A DNA stretch of 64,000 nucleotides from Sphingomonas adhaesiva (GTDB taxonomy: Bacteria; Pseudomonadota; Alphaproteobacteria; Sphingomonadales; Sphingomonadaceae), in NCBI RefSeq assembly GCF_002374855.1, contig NZ_NWVC01000002.1:310001-374000 (forward strand). Direction: 5' to 3'. Position numbers and translations under genes: made by a program. The notes beneath the pieces are model-generated. The model was not told the DNA's origin and made no database searches. It was given only the letters and a program-made list of their open reading frames with translations. This document shows positions 8,863 through 16,810 of this stretch, in pieces (the stretch's first letter is position 1; the number at the start of each line of letters is the position of its first letter).

Positions 8863-10158
8863 TCAAGCCTCGCTGACCAGCAGCTTATCGATGCGGCGGC
8901 CGTCCAGGTCGACCACCTCGAACTTCCAGCCCTGTTCCTCGAAGCTTTCGCCCTCCGCCGGCAGCTTGCGGAATACCGCCAGCGCGAGACCGGCGACGGT
9001 CGCGTAATCGCGATCCTCGGGCAGGTCGATGCCCAGCCGTTCGGCCAGCGCGTCCGCCGCCATCGTGCCCGCGACCAGCAGCGATCCGTCGTCGCGCTCG
9101 ACCACGTTCGGCCCCTCGCCCGGTTCGGCATCCGACGCGAATTCCCCGGCGATCGCGGCGAGCAGGTCGGCGGGGGTCACCACGCCTTCGAAATGGCCGT
9201 ATTCGTCGTGGATCAGCGCCATCGGCACCTCGGCACGGCGCAGCGCGTCGAGCGCGTCCATCGCGTCGATCTGGTCGACCACCACCGGCGCCTTGCGGGT
9301 CAGCTTCGCCAGATCCAGCGTCTCGCCGCGGAACAGCGCCGTCGCGACGTCGCGCGCCTGCACCACGCCGACGACGGCGTCGATCGACCCCCGCGCCACC
9401 GGCAGGCGGCTGTGCGGGGTGGACAGCAGCTTCTGGCGGATTCCGGCATCGTCCAGCGCGATGTCCAGCCAGTCGACCTCCGTCCGCGGGGTCATCACCT
9501 CGCGCACCGGGCGATCGGCGAGCCGCACGACGCCGGAGATGATCGAGCGTTCATGCTCCTCGATCACGCCCGACTTGCTCGCCTCCGCGACGATCAGGTG
9601 CAGTTCCTCGGCGGTCACCTGATCCTCGCTCTCGCGGTTGAGGCCCAGGATGCGGAACGCCAGCGCACTGGTCGAATCGAGCAGCCACACCAGCGGCTTG
9701 GTGATGACCGCCAGCCACGTCATCGGCACCGCGACCAGCGCCGCAACCGGTTCCGGCTTGCGCAGTGCGAACTGCTTGGGGACCAGCTCGCCGATGATGA
9801 GCGAGGCATAGGTCGTCAGCCCGATGACGATCACGAAACCCAGATTGTCCGCCAGCTTCGCCGAAAGGCCCAGCGCCTCCAGCCGCGCGACCGTCGGCGT
9901 GCCCAGGCTGGCGCCCGAATAGGCGCCGGTGCCGATACCGATCAGCGTGATGCCGATCTGCACCGTCGACAGGAACTTGCCGGGATCGGCGGCCAGCTCC
10001 AGCGCAGAGGCCGCGCCGCGCTTGCCAGCGCGGGCCATCGCCTCCAGCCGCGCCTTTCGCGACGACACGATCGCCAGTTCGCTCATGGCGAACACGCCGT
10101 TGAGAGCAACCAGCGCCAGGATGATGACGACGTCGAACCAGGGGAACGGCGGTAGCAT
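8863..10158 (-). CDS. CNNM/CorC-type transporter protein (hemolysin family)
   Basis: 431 residues in the order CNNM membrane domain (residues about 1-190, three to four helices, start FPWFDVVIILALVALNGVFAMSELAIV, with NGVFAMSE and TLIGIGTGAYSG), two CBS domains (about 205-335; VREVMTPRTEVDWLD, SRLPVARGSIDAVVGVVQARD, VPMALIHDEYGHFEGVVTPADLL) and a CorC/HlyC transporter-associated domain (about 350-431). Family members are linked to Mg/Co efflux and bind adenine nucleotides through CBS. The old name hemolysin is not supported by function. It is transcribed alone, diverging from the OmpA lipoprotein gene. The 233 bases after its stop hold only one degenerate REP-like palindrome, around 8745-8780. 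Confidence 0.92.
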   Translation of the reverse strand: MLPPFPWFDVVIILALVALNGVFAMSELAIVSSRKARLEAMARAGKRGAASALELAADPGKFLSTVQIGITLIGIGTGAYSGASLGTPTVARLEALGLSAKLADNLGFVIVIGLTTYASLIIGELVPKQFALRKPEPVAALVAVPMTWLAVITKPLVWLLDSTSALAFRILGLNRESEDQVTAEELHLIVAEASKSGVIEEHERSIISGVVRLADRPVREVMTPRTEVDWLDIALDDAGIRQKLLSTPHSRLPVARGSIDAVVGVVQARDVATALFRGETLDLAKLTRKAPVVVDQIDAMDALDALRRAEVPMALIHDEYGHFEGVVTPADLLAAIAGEFASDAEPGEGPNVVERDDGSLLVAGTMAADALAERLGIDLPEDRDYATVAGLALAVFRKLPAEGESFEEQGWKFEVVDLDGRRIDKLLVSEA

Positions 10159-10302
10159 GATGCATGGCCCTCTTGGCGCGAAACGGCGCGCGCGACAATC
10201 GGTAATTCGCGCCCGCCGCGCGTCAGGCGCCGTTCAGTCCGGCCCCGGAACAATATCCGACCGATCCAAGTTAGATCGGCACGATAGGGAAAGGGACGTG
10301 AG

Positions 10303-10992
10303 ATGAAGATGTCGTCGAAGCTGCTGGCCGCCGCCGCCACGCTGTCGCTGGTGAGCGTGTCGGCGTGCACCACCGACCCGGACACGGGCGAGCGCCGCAT
10401 CTCGAAGACCGCGATCGGCGGGATCGGCGGCGCGCTCGGCGGGTATCTGCTCGGCGACCTGGTCGGCGGGCGTCAGGACCGGACGGAAAAGATCCTGGGC
10501 GCGGGCATCGGCGGCATCGCCGGCGCCGCGGTCGGATCGTACATGGACAAGCAGGAGCGCGAGATGCGGGCGCGCACCGCGGGCACCGACGTGCAGGTGG
10601 TGCGGCAGGGCGACGACCTGCTGCTCAACATCCCGTCGGGCATCAACTTCGCGTACAATTCGGCGAACGTCGAACCGCAGTTCCGCGCCACGCTCGACCG
10701 CGTCGCGGGCGTGCTGAGCGAATATAACCAGAGCTATATCGACGTGTACGGCCACACCGATTCGACCGGCAGCGACGCGTACAACCAGACGCTGTCGGAA
10801 CGTCGCGCGGCGTCGGTGGCGGATTACCTGTCGAGCCACGGCGTCCAGGCGGCACGGATCGCGACGCGCGGCTTCGGCGAGACGCAGCCGATCGCCTCTA
10901 ACGAGACCGAGGAAGGGCGCGCGGCCAACCGCCGGGTGGAGATCAAGATCGTGCCGGTGTCGCAGAACGACCTGCCGCCGCGCCGCTACTGA
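10303..10992 (+). CDS. OmpA-family lipoprotein with glycine zipper
   Basis: 229 residues. The signal peptide ends in a lipobox (SVSAC, Cys22), so it is a lipoprotein. The following 50 residues are a glycine-zipper segment (GGIGGALGGYLLGDLVGG, GAGIGGIAGAAVGSYMD), then a C-terminal OmpA domain (about residues 110-220) with INFAYNSANVEPQF, GHTDSTGSDAYNQTLSERRA and RVEIKI, the peptidoglycan-binding fold. It resembles YiaD. Likely role: tethering outer membrane to peptidoglycan. RBS AAAGGGA precedes the ATG. The 5' leader has a small palindrome (CCGATC...GATCGG, 10261-10279) of unknown meaning. Confidence 0.92.
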   Translation: MKMSSKLLAAAATLSLVSVSACTTDPDTGERRISKTAIGGIGGALGGYLLGDLVGGRQDRTEKILGAGIGGIAGAAVGSYMDKQEREMRARTAGTDVQVVRQGDDLLLNIPSGINFAYNSANVEPQFRATLDRVAGVLSEYNQSYIDVYGHTDSTGSDAYNQTLSERRAASVADYLSSHGVQAARIATRGFGETQPIASNETEEGRAANRRVEIKIVPVSQNDLPPRRY

Positions 10993-11025
10993 CCCGTCCC
11001 GTACGGCGGCGGCGATGGCGACCCG

Positions 11026-11478
11026 CTATCGCCGCCGCTGTGCGAAGAAATCGCGCAGCAGCGCCGCGCCCTGCTGCGCGCCGATGCCGGGGAACACCTC
11101 GGGCCGGTGATGGCAGGTCGGCTGTGCGAAGAAGCGGGGACCGTGTTCGACCGCACCGCCCTTCGGATCGTTTGTGCCGTAATATAGCCGGGCGATGCGG
11201 GCGTGCGCGATCGCGCCAGCGCACATCGCGCACGGCTCCAGAGTCACCCACAGATCGCAATCGGTCAGCCGGTCCTTGCCCAATACGCGTGCCGCCTCGC
11301 GAATCGCGAGCATCTCGGCATGGGCGGTGGGATCGCGCAGCGCGCGCGGGGCGTTGCCGGCGACCGCGACGATGCGGCCATCCAGCACCACCGCCGCGCC
11401 GACCGGCACCTCGCCCGCGGCACCGGCGTCGCGCGCGGCATTCAGCGCGGCGCGCATCGGGGCGGGGAGCGGGAACAT
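11026..11478 (-). CDS. tadA: tRNA-specific adenosine-34 deaminase
   Basis: 150 residues, standard for TadA. It converts A34 to inosine in tRNA-Arg(ACG), which lets it read CGU, CGC and CGA codons. The zinc site and proton shuttle are visible: His53-Ala-Glu55 (AHAEM) and Cys83/Cys86 (EPCAMCAGA). Other family segments are VPVGAAVV near residue 25 and YGTNDPKGGAVEHG. It ends close to the OmpA lipoprotein gene, transcribed convergently. Confidence 0.95.
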   Translation of the reverse strand: MFPLPAPMRAALNAARDAGAAGEVPVGAAVVLDGRIVAVAGNAPRALRDPTAHAEMLAIREAARVLGKDRLTDCDLWVTLEPCAMCAGAIAHARIARLYYGTNDPKGGAVEHGPRFFAQPTCHHRPEVFPGIGAQQGAALLRDFFAQRRR

Positions 11479-11531
11479 GCCCCCCGCCTAGCCCGGCGGA
11501 GGGGCCGCCGCCAGCCTTGCGGTATCCCGCG

Positions 11532-11759
11532 TCAGTTCTTCTCGCCCGGCTTCTGCACCTCGACCGCGGGCACCTCGACGGTCTTCTTCTCGGTGCCGAC
11601 CGTCACCTTGGCGACGTCGGCGTTGAATTTCGGCGCCTGCCCGCCCTCGAGTCGCGGCAGCTGCGCGGTCTGCGTCTGGTCGAACCGCACGAAGCCCAGC
11701 ATCATCGCAGCCAGCACCACCAGCGCGGCTACACCCACCAATACCAGAAGCGTGCGCAT
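11532..11759 (-). CDS. Small single-pass membrane protein, unknown function
   Basis: 75 residues. Residues 3-24 form one hydrophobic helix (LLVLVGVAALVVLAAMMLGFV). A polar tail follows, rich in Val/Lys/Glu (VAKVTVGTEKKTVEVPAVEV), with alternating hydrophobic residues suggesting beta strands. The N-in, C-out orientation is inferred from the positive start. I do not recognise a family with a known role. It lies just upstream of tadA on the same strand and may share its transcript. Confidence 0.72.
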   Translation of the reverse strand: MRTLLVLVGVAALVVLAAMMLGFVRFDQTQTAQLPRLEGGQAPKFNADVAKVTVGTEKKTVEVPAVEVQKPGEKN

Positions 11760-11903
11760 GTGATATTCCTCCCGTCACGGCTTGATTCGCTGCCGCAACA
11801 ACGCCGCCAGCTGGCCGGGGTTGCACCATCCCGCGCTTGACGTTGGGCGGATCGCGCGGTAGTGGCGCCGACTTTCCGGGCAACCGAATTCAGGATCACA
11901 CAC

Positions 11904-12200
11904 ATGTCGCGCATCTGCGAGCTGACCGGCAAGGGCCGGCAGGTGGGTAACAACGTTTCCCACGCCAACAACAAGACCAAGCGCACGTTCCTGCCGAACC
12001 TGCAGAACGTAACGCTGCTGTCCGACACGCTGGAGCGGTCGATCAAGCTGCGCGTGTCGACGCACGGCCTGCGCTCGGTCGAGCACAATGGCGGCCTCGA
12101 CAACTGGCTGGTCAAGACCTCCGACGACAAGCTGTCGCTGAAGGCGCGCCGCCTGAAGCGCGACGTCGTGAAGAAGCGCGCCGCCGCCACCGCGGCGTAA
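11904..12200 (+). CDS. rpmB: 50S ribosomal protein L28
   Basis: 98 residues. The start [20 protein letters not shown] is the typical alphaproteobacterial L28 N-terminus and was preferred over an open frame beginning at 11862. Further hallmarks are [32 protein letters not shown] and a lysine/arginine-rich C-terminus. Component of the large ribosomal subunit near the exit site. A single gene, not beside rpmG. Confidence 0.97.
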   Translation: MSRICELTGKGRQVGNNVSHANNKTKRTFLPNLQNVTLLSDTLERSIKLRVSTHGLRSVEHNGGLDNWLVKTSDDKLSLKARRLKRDVVKKRAAATAA

Positions 12201-12227
12201 AACGCGCCTGCCCGTTCGCGATCCGAC

Positions 12228-12261
12228 GCGGCCCGCCAGCGCATGAGTGCCGGCGGGCCGC
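12228..12261. terminator. Perfect 10-base inverted repeat between convergent genes
   Basis: GCGGCCCGCC at 12228-12237 is repeated inverted at 12252-12261 with a 14-base loop. It lies 28 bases after the rpmB stop and 17 bases before the end of the convergent gene. There is no T run, so it is a terminator-like hairpin rather than a classic intrinsic terminator. Confidence 0.55.
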
Positions 12262-12277
12262 TTCGCATGTCCGGCGT

Positions 12278-13243
12278 TCATTCGATAAGCCGAAACTTGG
12301 CGAGGATGGTGCGGCGGTAGAAGGCGACGTCATTGTCGGTGACGAGCCAGATCATCGTCGTCCCGCGCTCACGCGTGACCGCGACCCCTTCGACATTCTC
12401 GCCGCCGACCTCCGGCCCCAGAGTCGCAATGATCCGTCCGCGCAGCACTCCGTCCGCGCGCAGCTGCGCCGCGGGCACACGCACCAGCACGGCGGCGAAT
12501 CGCAGCGGGAAGTGCCAGCGGCGGTTGACGACGATCAGGTCGCCGTCGGGCAGCAGCGCGGCGTCGCTGGGAACCGATCCGGGCGGCGGGAAGTAGCGCA
12601 GCGTCGCGACGCGCGTGCCCGGAAGGGCGGGATCGCCGGCGAACAGCAGCGCCTCATGCCCCGGCGGCTCGCGCCGTCCGCGCCCTTCGCGAATCACCAG
12701 GAAGCGGCCGTCCGGCAAACGCACCAGCGATTCGGCGCCGGTATTGTCGGGCCAGCGCGTCATCGCGGGCGGGACGTGATGCGCCTGGGCAGTCAGATCG
12801 GGGGCGTAGCGCCAGATGGCGTTGGCGCGCTCATAGCCGATCCACATCCGGCCGGTCGCGGGGTCGACCGCCAGCGATTCGCTGTCGCGATCGGTGCGCA
12901 GCCACCCTTCCGCCGGGCCTTCGCGCAGGGTGCGCGCGCCCAGCGTCGCGATCCGCCCGCCGGCGATCCGCAGCCAGACCATGTTGCCGCCGTCGCTGAG
13001 CAGCAGCGCGCGGCCATCGCGTAGCGCCAGCGCGGAAAAGCCGCCGAACGCCGGATCGTCGGCGGACAGCGACAGCGCGCCCACCGGGACCAGATCGCCG
13101 ACCCGCGCGGGCCAGCCGCCGGGCGGCGCGTAGCGGACCGCGCGCACGGTCACGTCGCCGCGGATCATCGGGCGGCGCGGATCGCCGCTCCACGGCGGGA
13201 CCAGCGCCAGCACGGCGACAAGGGCGATCGGCCAGCGCATCAC
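12278..13243 (-). CDS. Esterase-like activity of phytase family protein
   Basis: 321 residues with an N-terminal hydrophobic export segment (PIALVAVLALVPPW). The body matches the phytase-like beta-propeller family (Pfam esterase-like activity of phytase): GFSALALRDGRALLLSDGGNMVWLR, DSESLAVDPATGRMWIGYE, GAESLVRLPDGRFLVIREG, SDAALLPDGDLIVVNR and ENVEGVAVTRERG. Repeated blade motifs (L.DGR.L..SD) support a propeller fold. Its substrate is unknown. The family name reflects weak activity reports, so phosphoester hydrolysis should not be assumed. Periplasmic or surface location is inferred. Confidence 0.85.
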   Translation of the reverse strand: MMRWPIALVAVLALVPPWSGDPRRPMIRGDVTVRAVRYAPPGGWPARVGDLVPVGALSLSADDPAFGGFSALALRDGRALLLSDGGNMVWLRIAGGRIATLGARTLREGPAEGWLRTDRDSESLAVDPATGRMWIGYERANAIWRYAPDLTAQAHHVPPAMTRWPDNTGAESLVRLPDGRFLVIREGRGRREPPGHEALLFAGDPALPGTRVATLRYFPPPGSVPSDAALLPDGDLIVVNRRWHFPLRFAAVLVRVPAAQLRADGVLRGRIIATLGPEVGGENVEGVAVTRERGTTMIWLVTDNDVAFYRRTILAKFRLIE

Positions 13244-13387
13244 CCGCGCTGTAGCGCCCCCGCCGCATCAAAAAAGGATGAACCGCGGATAACGGACACA
13301 TTCAGGGTCGGCTCAAGGCGACTCGGCGATAACCGCAACATCGACGGGGAAGCCCGCCGACCGGAACAGGAATACGGGAGAACGACC

Positions 13388-13741
13388 ATGTTCAAGAATC
13401 TCGCCCTTGCCGGTGCCGCGCTTGCGATGGGCACCGCCGCCGTTGCGCCGACCGCTGCCGATGCGCAGCGCTATTACGGCGACCGCTACCAGCGGGGCTA
13501 TTACGATCAGCGCGACTATCGCAGCTACGATCGTCGCGGCTACGACCGTCGTTACAACTACAACCGCCGCTGCTCGAACGGCACGACCGGCACCATCGTC
13601 GGCGCGATCGCCGGCGGCCTGCTGGGCCGCGCGATCGACACCCGCGGCGACCGGACGCTCGGCACGGTGCTGGGCGGCGTCGGCGGCGCGGTGGCGGGTA
13701 ACGCCGTCGAAAAGTCGAACAACCCGCGTTACTGCCGCTGA
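13388..13741 (+). CDS. Exported glycine-zipper 2TM protein
   Basis: 117 residues. A signal peptide (ends about residue 26, AADA) is followed by a Tyr/Arg/Asp-rich segment (residues 27-60, many RYYGDR and YDRR repeats) and a glycine-zipper hairpin GTIVGAIAGGLLGRAI ... GTVLGGVGGAVAGNAVE, as in the Rickettsia 17-kDa antigen family. Such proteins insert in or associate with the outer membrane. No lipobox cysteine is present at the signal end. RBS GGGAGA is upstream. Two hairpins follow the stop, at 13750-13773 and 13836-13865. Confidence 0.85.
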   Translation: MFKNLALAGAALAMGTAAVAPTAADAQRYYGDRYQRGYYDQRDYRSYDRRGYDRRYNYNRRCSNGTTGTIVGAIAGGLLGRAIDTRGDRTLGTVLGGVGGAVAGNAVEKSNNPRYCR

Positions 13742-13835
13742 CGCCCGCGGGCGGCGGGGCGTCCCCCGCCGCCACGCGACGTCGCCAGGACGCGCCCCCA
13801 CCAGTTCAGTTTCCTCGCGTAGCGTATCGAGGGCG

Positions 13836-13865
13836 CAGGCCCGGTGCCGAAAGGTGCCGGGCCTG
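13836..13865 (+). terminator. GAAA-tetraloop hairpin, terminator-like
   Basis: CAGGCCCGGTGCC and GGTGCCGGGCCTG pair over 13 positions, including two G-T wobbles, around a GAAA tetraloop. The T tract after it is poor (TTGTACG). It probably ends transcripts of the glycine-zipper gene or stabilises their 3' end. A second GC hairpin with a 10-base stem is at 13750-13773. Confidence 0.5.
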
Positions 13866-13889
13866 TTGTACGTTGAGCCGATCGACGAC

Positions 13890-13918
13890 GAATGTTGTCA
13901 ATGTTGAGACGCTGGCGG
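13890..13918. repeat. Family D dispersed repeat, copy 1
   Basis: A 29-base stretch, GAATGTTG then two variable bases then AATGTTGAGACGCTGGCGG, identical except for those two bases to 25445-25473 upstream of hslU. Its core is a duplicated AATGTTG unit. Confidence 0.7.
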
Positions 13919-13981
13919 TCCTTTCTCATCGGGTGCCGCGGGGCGTTGCGGGTGATGTTCGGATAGCGCGCGGAGGGTGGC

Positions 13982-14104
13982 GTAGGACAGGTCGGACGTG
14001 GTTGGCTCCATCACCCGGACGCGTTCCGTGAGGCGATCAACCCGCAAACCAACCACTGGCAGGTACGCGGAACGGTGGATGCCGGAACAGGTCCGGCATG
14101 ACGG
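13982..14104. repeat. Family B composite palindromic repeat, copy 1
   Basis: This lies in the 385-base gap between convergent genes. It starts with GTAGGACAGG, has TCACCCGGACGCGTTCCG in the left half and ends in ATGCCGGAACAGGTCCGGCAT plus GACGG. The right end is a near-perfect palindrome. The same order of blocks recurs at 27667-27795. This is REP-like non-coding DNA. The rest of the gap holds the hairpins and family D motif listed separately. Confidence 0.75.
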
Positions 14105-14126
14105 ATCGGACTGGGCGCCGCCAGCC

Positions 14127-14909
14127 CTAGCCGCGGCGTTCCAGCAACAGGGTCTGGACCGCGCGGCCGAAATAGCCGCGGCGGTCGGCCAGCCGGGTCA
14201 TCGCCAGCGCGATGCCGTCGCCGCCGGGCCATGTTTCCGCATCGGAGAAGATCCACTCCCCCTCCGGCGCGCGCGCCAGGCTGACCGTCAGGTCGGCGTT
14301 GAGGAACGTCCAGTCCGCGAAGGGCAGCACCGGCGCGATGCCGTTGGAGAAATCGGCGACCGTCATCGCGCGTTCCAGCGGAGCAAGCGGACGGCCCGCG
14401 ACGAGCGCACGGTGCTGGCGGAACCACATCCGCCCCGGCCCCAGTTCGCCGAACCCGCCGCGCACGCGGCGCATCTCGAAATTGGCGCCGAAGCCAGTCG
14501 TGCCCCCCACCCCGGCACCACCCGGCGCGACATCCTCCGGCAGGACATCGGGCAGCGGCGGCTGCGCGGCGTCGGGCAATTCGGTGTCGGCGGTGCGCAG
14601 CCGCAGGACGGTGGCGCGCGTCACCTCCGTACCCTCGGCCAGCAGGCGCACCTGCAGCAGTTGCAGCTTGCGGCCCTGGCGCAGCACCTCGACCGCGGTA
14701 TCGAGGTGCGCGACGGGGACCGGGCGCAGCAGTTCCACCGTGACGCGCGCGATCCGCATCGGCGCCAGCGTGGGCACGGTTTCGGCGACATGTGCGACCA
14801 GCGCGCTGGGGGCGCCGCCGTGCTGCATCTGCGGATGCCACGGCCCGGCGGCATGCGCGGTCGCGCGATAGCCCGCGCCGTCGGGGTGGAAGATCGCGTC
14901 TTCGGTCAT
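14127..14909 (-). CDS. Acyl-CoA thioesterase family protein (double hotdog)
   Basis: 260 residues from MTEDAIFHPDG. A longer in-frame opening to 15335 overlaps the reductase gene and is rejected. The sequence has the two-hotdog layout of the TesB/4HBT_3 thioesterase group: WHPQMQHGGAPSALVAHVAE in the first domain (acyl-CoA hydrolases have HGG in this place), RVTVELLRPVPVAHLDTAVEVLRQGRKLQLLQ, and in the second domain NGIAPVLPFADWTFLNADLTVSLAR and GIALAMTRLADRRGYFGRAVQTLLLE. Likely hydrolyses an acyl-CoA; chain length cannot be read. It is followed upstream on the same strand by a reductase of acyl-CoA metabolism, 142 bases away. Confidence 0.85.
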   Translation of the reverse strand: MTEDAIFHPDGAGYRATAHAAGPWHPQMQHGGAPSALVAHVAETVPTLAPMRIARVTVELLRPVPVAHLDTAVEVLRQGRKLQLLQVRLLAEGTEVTRATVLRLRTADTELPDAAQPPLPDVLPEDVAPGGAGVGGTTGFGANFEMRRVRGGFGELGPGRMWFRQHRALVAGRPLAPLERAMTVADFSNGIAPVLPFADWTFLNADLTVSLARAPEGEWIFSDAETWPGGDGIALAMTRLADRRGYFGRAVQTLLLERRG

Positions 14910-15051
14910 GACCGTCTCCGCTTTCGGGTCGCGCCGCGGCAAAGCCGCGCCGTCGGACGGGTTCGGCGATGCCGACCCGCCGGCCGTGACGGACGCTGCC
15001 CGGCGGCGTTGCCGCCAGCGCACCGGCCCGCGTGGCGCGGGCCTGCGCCCG

Positions 15052-15774
15052 TCAGTACATATGCTGCCCGCCGTTAATGCTGAGCGTCGATCCGGTGACG
15101 AAGCCGGCTTCCTCCGAACACAGGAAGGCGACGCCGCGCGCGATTTCCTGTGCCTGCCCCAGCCGGCCGACGGGGATCTTGGCGACGATTTTCTCCAGCA
15201 CCTCGGGCGGCACGGCGGCGACCATGTCGGTGTCGATATAGCCCGGCGCGATCGCGTTGACGGTGACGCCCAGCTTCGCGCCTTCCTGCGACAGCGCCTT
15301 CGTGAAGCCGTGGATGCCACTTTTGGCCGCGGCATAATTGACCTGGCCGTACTGGCCGGCCTGGCCGTTGATCGACCCGATGTTGACGATGCGGCCCCAT
15401 TTGCGATCGCGCATCCCCGGGAACACCGCCTTGGCCATGTTGAAGCAACCGCCCAGGTTGGTGTCCATGACCTCCTTCCACATCTGGTAGGTCATCTTCA
15501 GGATGGTGCCGTCGCGGGTGATGCCGGCATTGTTGACCAGCACATCGACCGGCCCCAGTTCGGCGGCGACCCGCGCCGCGCCGTCCTGGCACGCATCGTA
15601 ATCGCCGACATCCCATTTGTAGGCGGCGATGCCGGTCCGCTGCGTGAAGTCGCGCGCGCGTTCGTCGTTGCCGGCGTAATTGGCGGCGACGGTCATTCCG
15701 GCATCGCGCAGCGCCACGCTGATCGCCTCGCCGATGCCGCGCGTCCCTCCCGTCACGATCGCTACCCGCGTCAT
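15052..15774 (-). CDS. phbB: Acetoacetyl-CoA reductase
   Basis: 240 residues, a short-chain dehydrogenase with TGGTRGIGEAI (NADPH-binding glycine motif), NNAG and the catalytic Ser-Tyr-Lys set (NIGSINGQAGQYGQVNYAAAKSG). The segments NNAGITRDGTILKMTYQMW and SQEGAKLGVTVNAIAPGYIDTDM match PhaB/PhbB, which reduces acetoacetyl-CoA to (R)-3-hydroxybutyryl-CoA for polyhydroxybutyrate. The start is MTRVAIVTGG. PHB synthase (phaC) and thiolase (phaA) are not in the window. FabG is the nearest alternative, but the ITRDGTILKM signature favours PhbB. Confidence 0.9.
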   Translation of the reverse strand: MTRVAIVTGGTRGIGEAISVALRDAGMTVAANYAGNDERARDFTQRTGIAAYKWDVGDYDACQDGAARVAAELGPVDVLVNNAGITRDGTILKMTYQMWKEVMDTNLGGCFNMAKAVFPGMRDRKWGRIVNIGSINGQAGQYGQVNYAAAKSGIHGFTKALSQEGAKLGVTVNAIAPGYIDTDMVAAVPPEVLEKIVAKIPVGRLGQAQEIARGVAFLCSEEAGFVTGSTLSINGGQHMY

Positions 15775-15805
15775 TCGGCTACTCCCTCTCCTGATCGCGA
15801 TCAGG

Positions 15806-16810
15806 CTAGAGGGGCGCGCGCCACCCTTCAAGCTCCCGTCCCAGGATCGTTCGTAACATATCAATGCCGACGGGCGTGTCGTTGAGGCACGGCAGATAGG
15901 CGAAATGCGTGCCGCCCGCCGCGACGAAGCTCTCGCGGCCGCGGATCGCCAGTTCCTCCAGCGTTTCCAGGCAATCGGCGGAGAAGCCGGGCGCGACGAT
16001 CGCCACCTTGCGCACGCCCTGCGCCGGCAGCGCCTCCAGCGTGGTGTCGGTCGCCGGCTCCAGCCACTTGGCGCGGCCGAAGCGCGACTGGAACGCCACC
16101 GTCAGCGGGCGGCCCAGCCGCTCCCCCAGCAGCCGCGCGGTCTTGCGGCAATGGCAGTGATAGGGATCGCCCAGTTCCAGCGTGCGCTGCGGCATCCCGT
16201 GGAAGCTGGCGAGGATCGTATCCGGCTCGAAATCGAGCGCGGCGACCTGCGCCGCGACGCTGGCGGCGAGCGCGTCGATATAGGCCGGATCGTCGTGATA
16301 GGGCGGCAGCGTGCGGAGCGCGGGCTGCCAGCGCATCGCCGCCAGCGCGGCGAACGCCTTGTCATTGGCGGTCGCGGTGGTGGCGGCGCAATATTGCGGA
16401 TAGAGCGGCGCCAGCAGGATGCGCTCGCACCCCGCCTCCTTCAACGCGCGCAGCCGGTCGCCGATCGCGGGATTGCCGTAGCGCATCGCCCAGTCGACGG
16501 TCACGCCGTCGCCGAACGCATCCTTCAGCGCCAGCGCCTGCGCGCGGGTGACCGCGGCGAGCGGCGAGCCGCCCTCGCCCCACACCTGTTGATAGGCGTG
16601 GGCGGATTTCTTCGGCCGGGTGTTGAGGATGATGCCGCGCAGGATCGGCTGCCACGCCAGTTGCGGGATTTCCACGACGCGGCGATCCGACAGGAATTCG
16701 GCGAGATAGCGTTTGACCGAGCGCGCATCGGGCGCGTCGGGGGTGCCCAGGTTGATGAGCAGGACGCCGATGCGCGGGCGCGCGACGGGGGGATGGCCGG
16801 CGGGGATCAT
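15806..16810 (-). CDS. hemH: Ferrochelatase
   Basis: 334 residues, normal length. Inserts Fe(II) into protoporphyrin IX, the last step of heme synthesis, at the inner membrane. Family signatures: GVLLINLGTPDAP at the start, LYPQY, the catalytic histidine in SFHGMPQRTLELGDPYHCHC, QSRFGRAKWLEP and the conserved glutamate in GFSADCLETLEEL. Its start codon overlaps the end of the upstream molybdoprotein gene by four bases (16807-16810). Confidence 0.96.
   Translation of the reverse strand: MIPAGHPPVARPRIGVLLINLGTPDAPDARSVKRYLAEFLSDRRVVEIPQLAWQPILRGIILNTRPKKSAHAYQQVWGEGGSPLAAVTRAQALALKDAFGDGVTVDWAMRYGNPAIGDRLRALKEAGCERILLAPLYPQYCAATTATANDKAFAALAAMRWQPALRTLPPYHDDPAYIDALAASVAAQVAALDFEPDTILASFHGMPQRTLELGDPYHCHCRKTARLLGERLGRPLTVAFQSRFGRAKWLEPATDTTLEALPAQGVRKVAIVAPGFSADCLETLEELAIRGRESFVAAGGTHFAYLPCLNDTPVGIDMLRTILGRELEGWRAPL

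Noticed and set aside
14910..15335. Extended N-terminus of the thioesterase
   Set aside because: It lies antisense-frame over the acetoacetyl-CoA reductase gene and is Arg/Ser-rich shadow translation.
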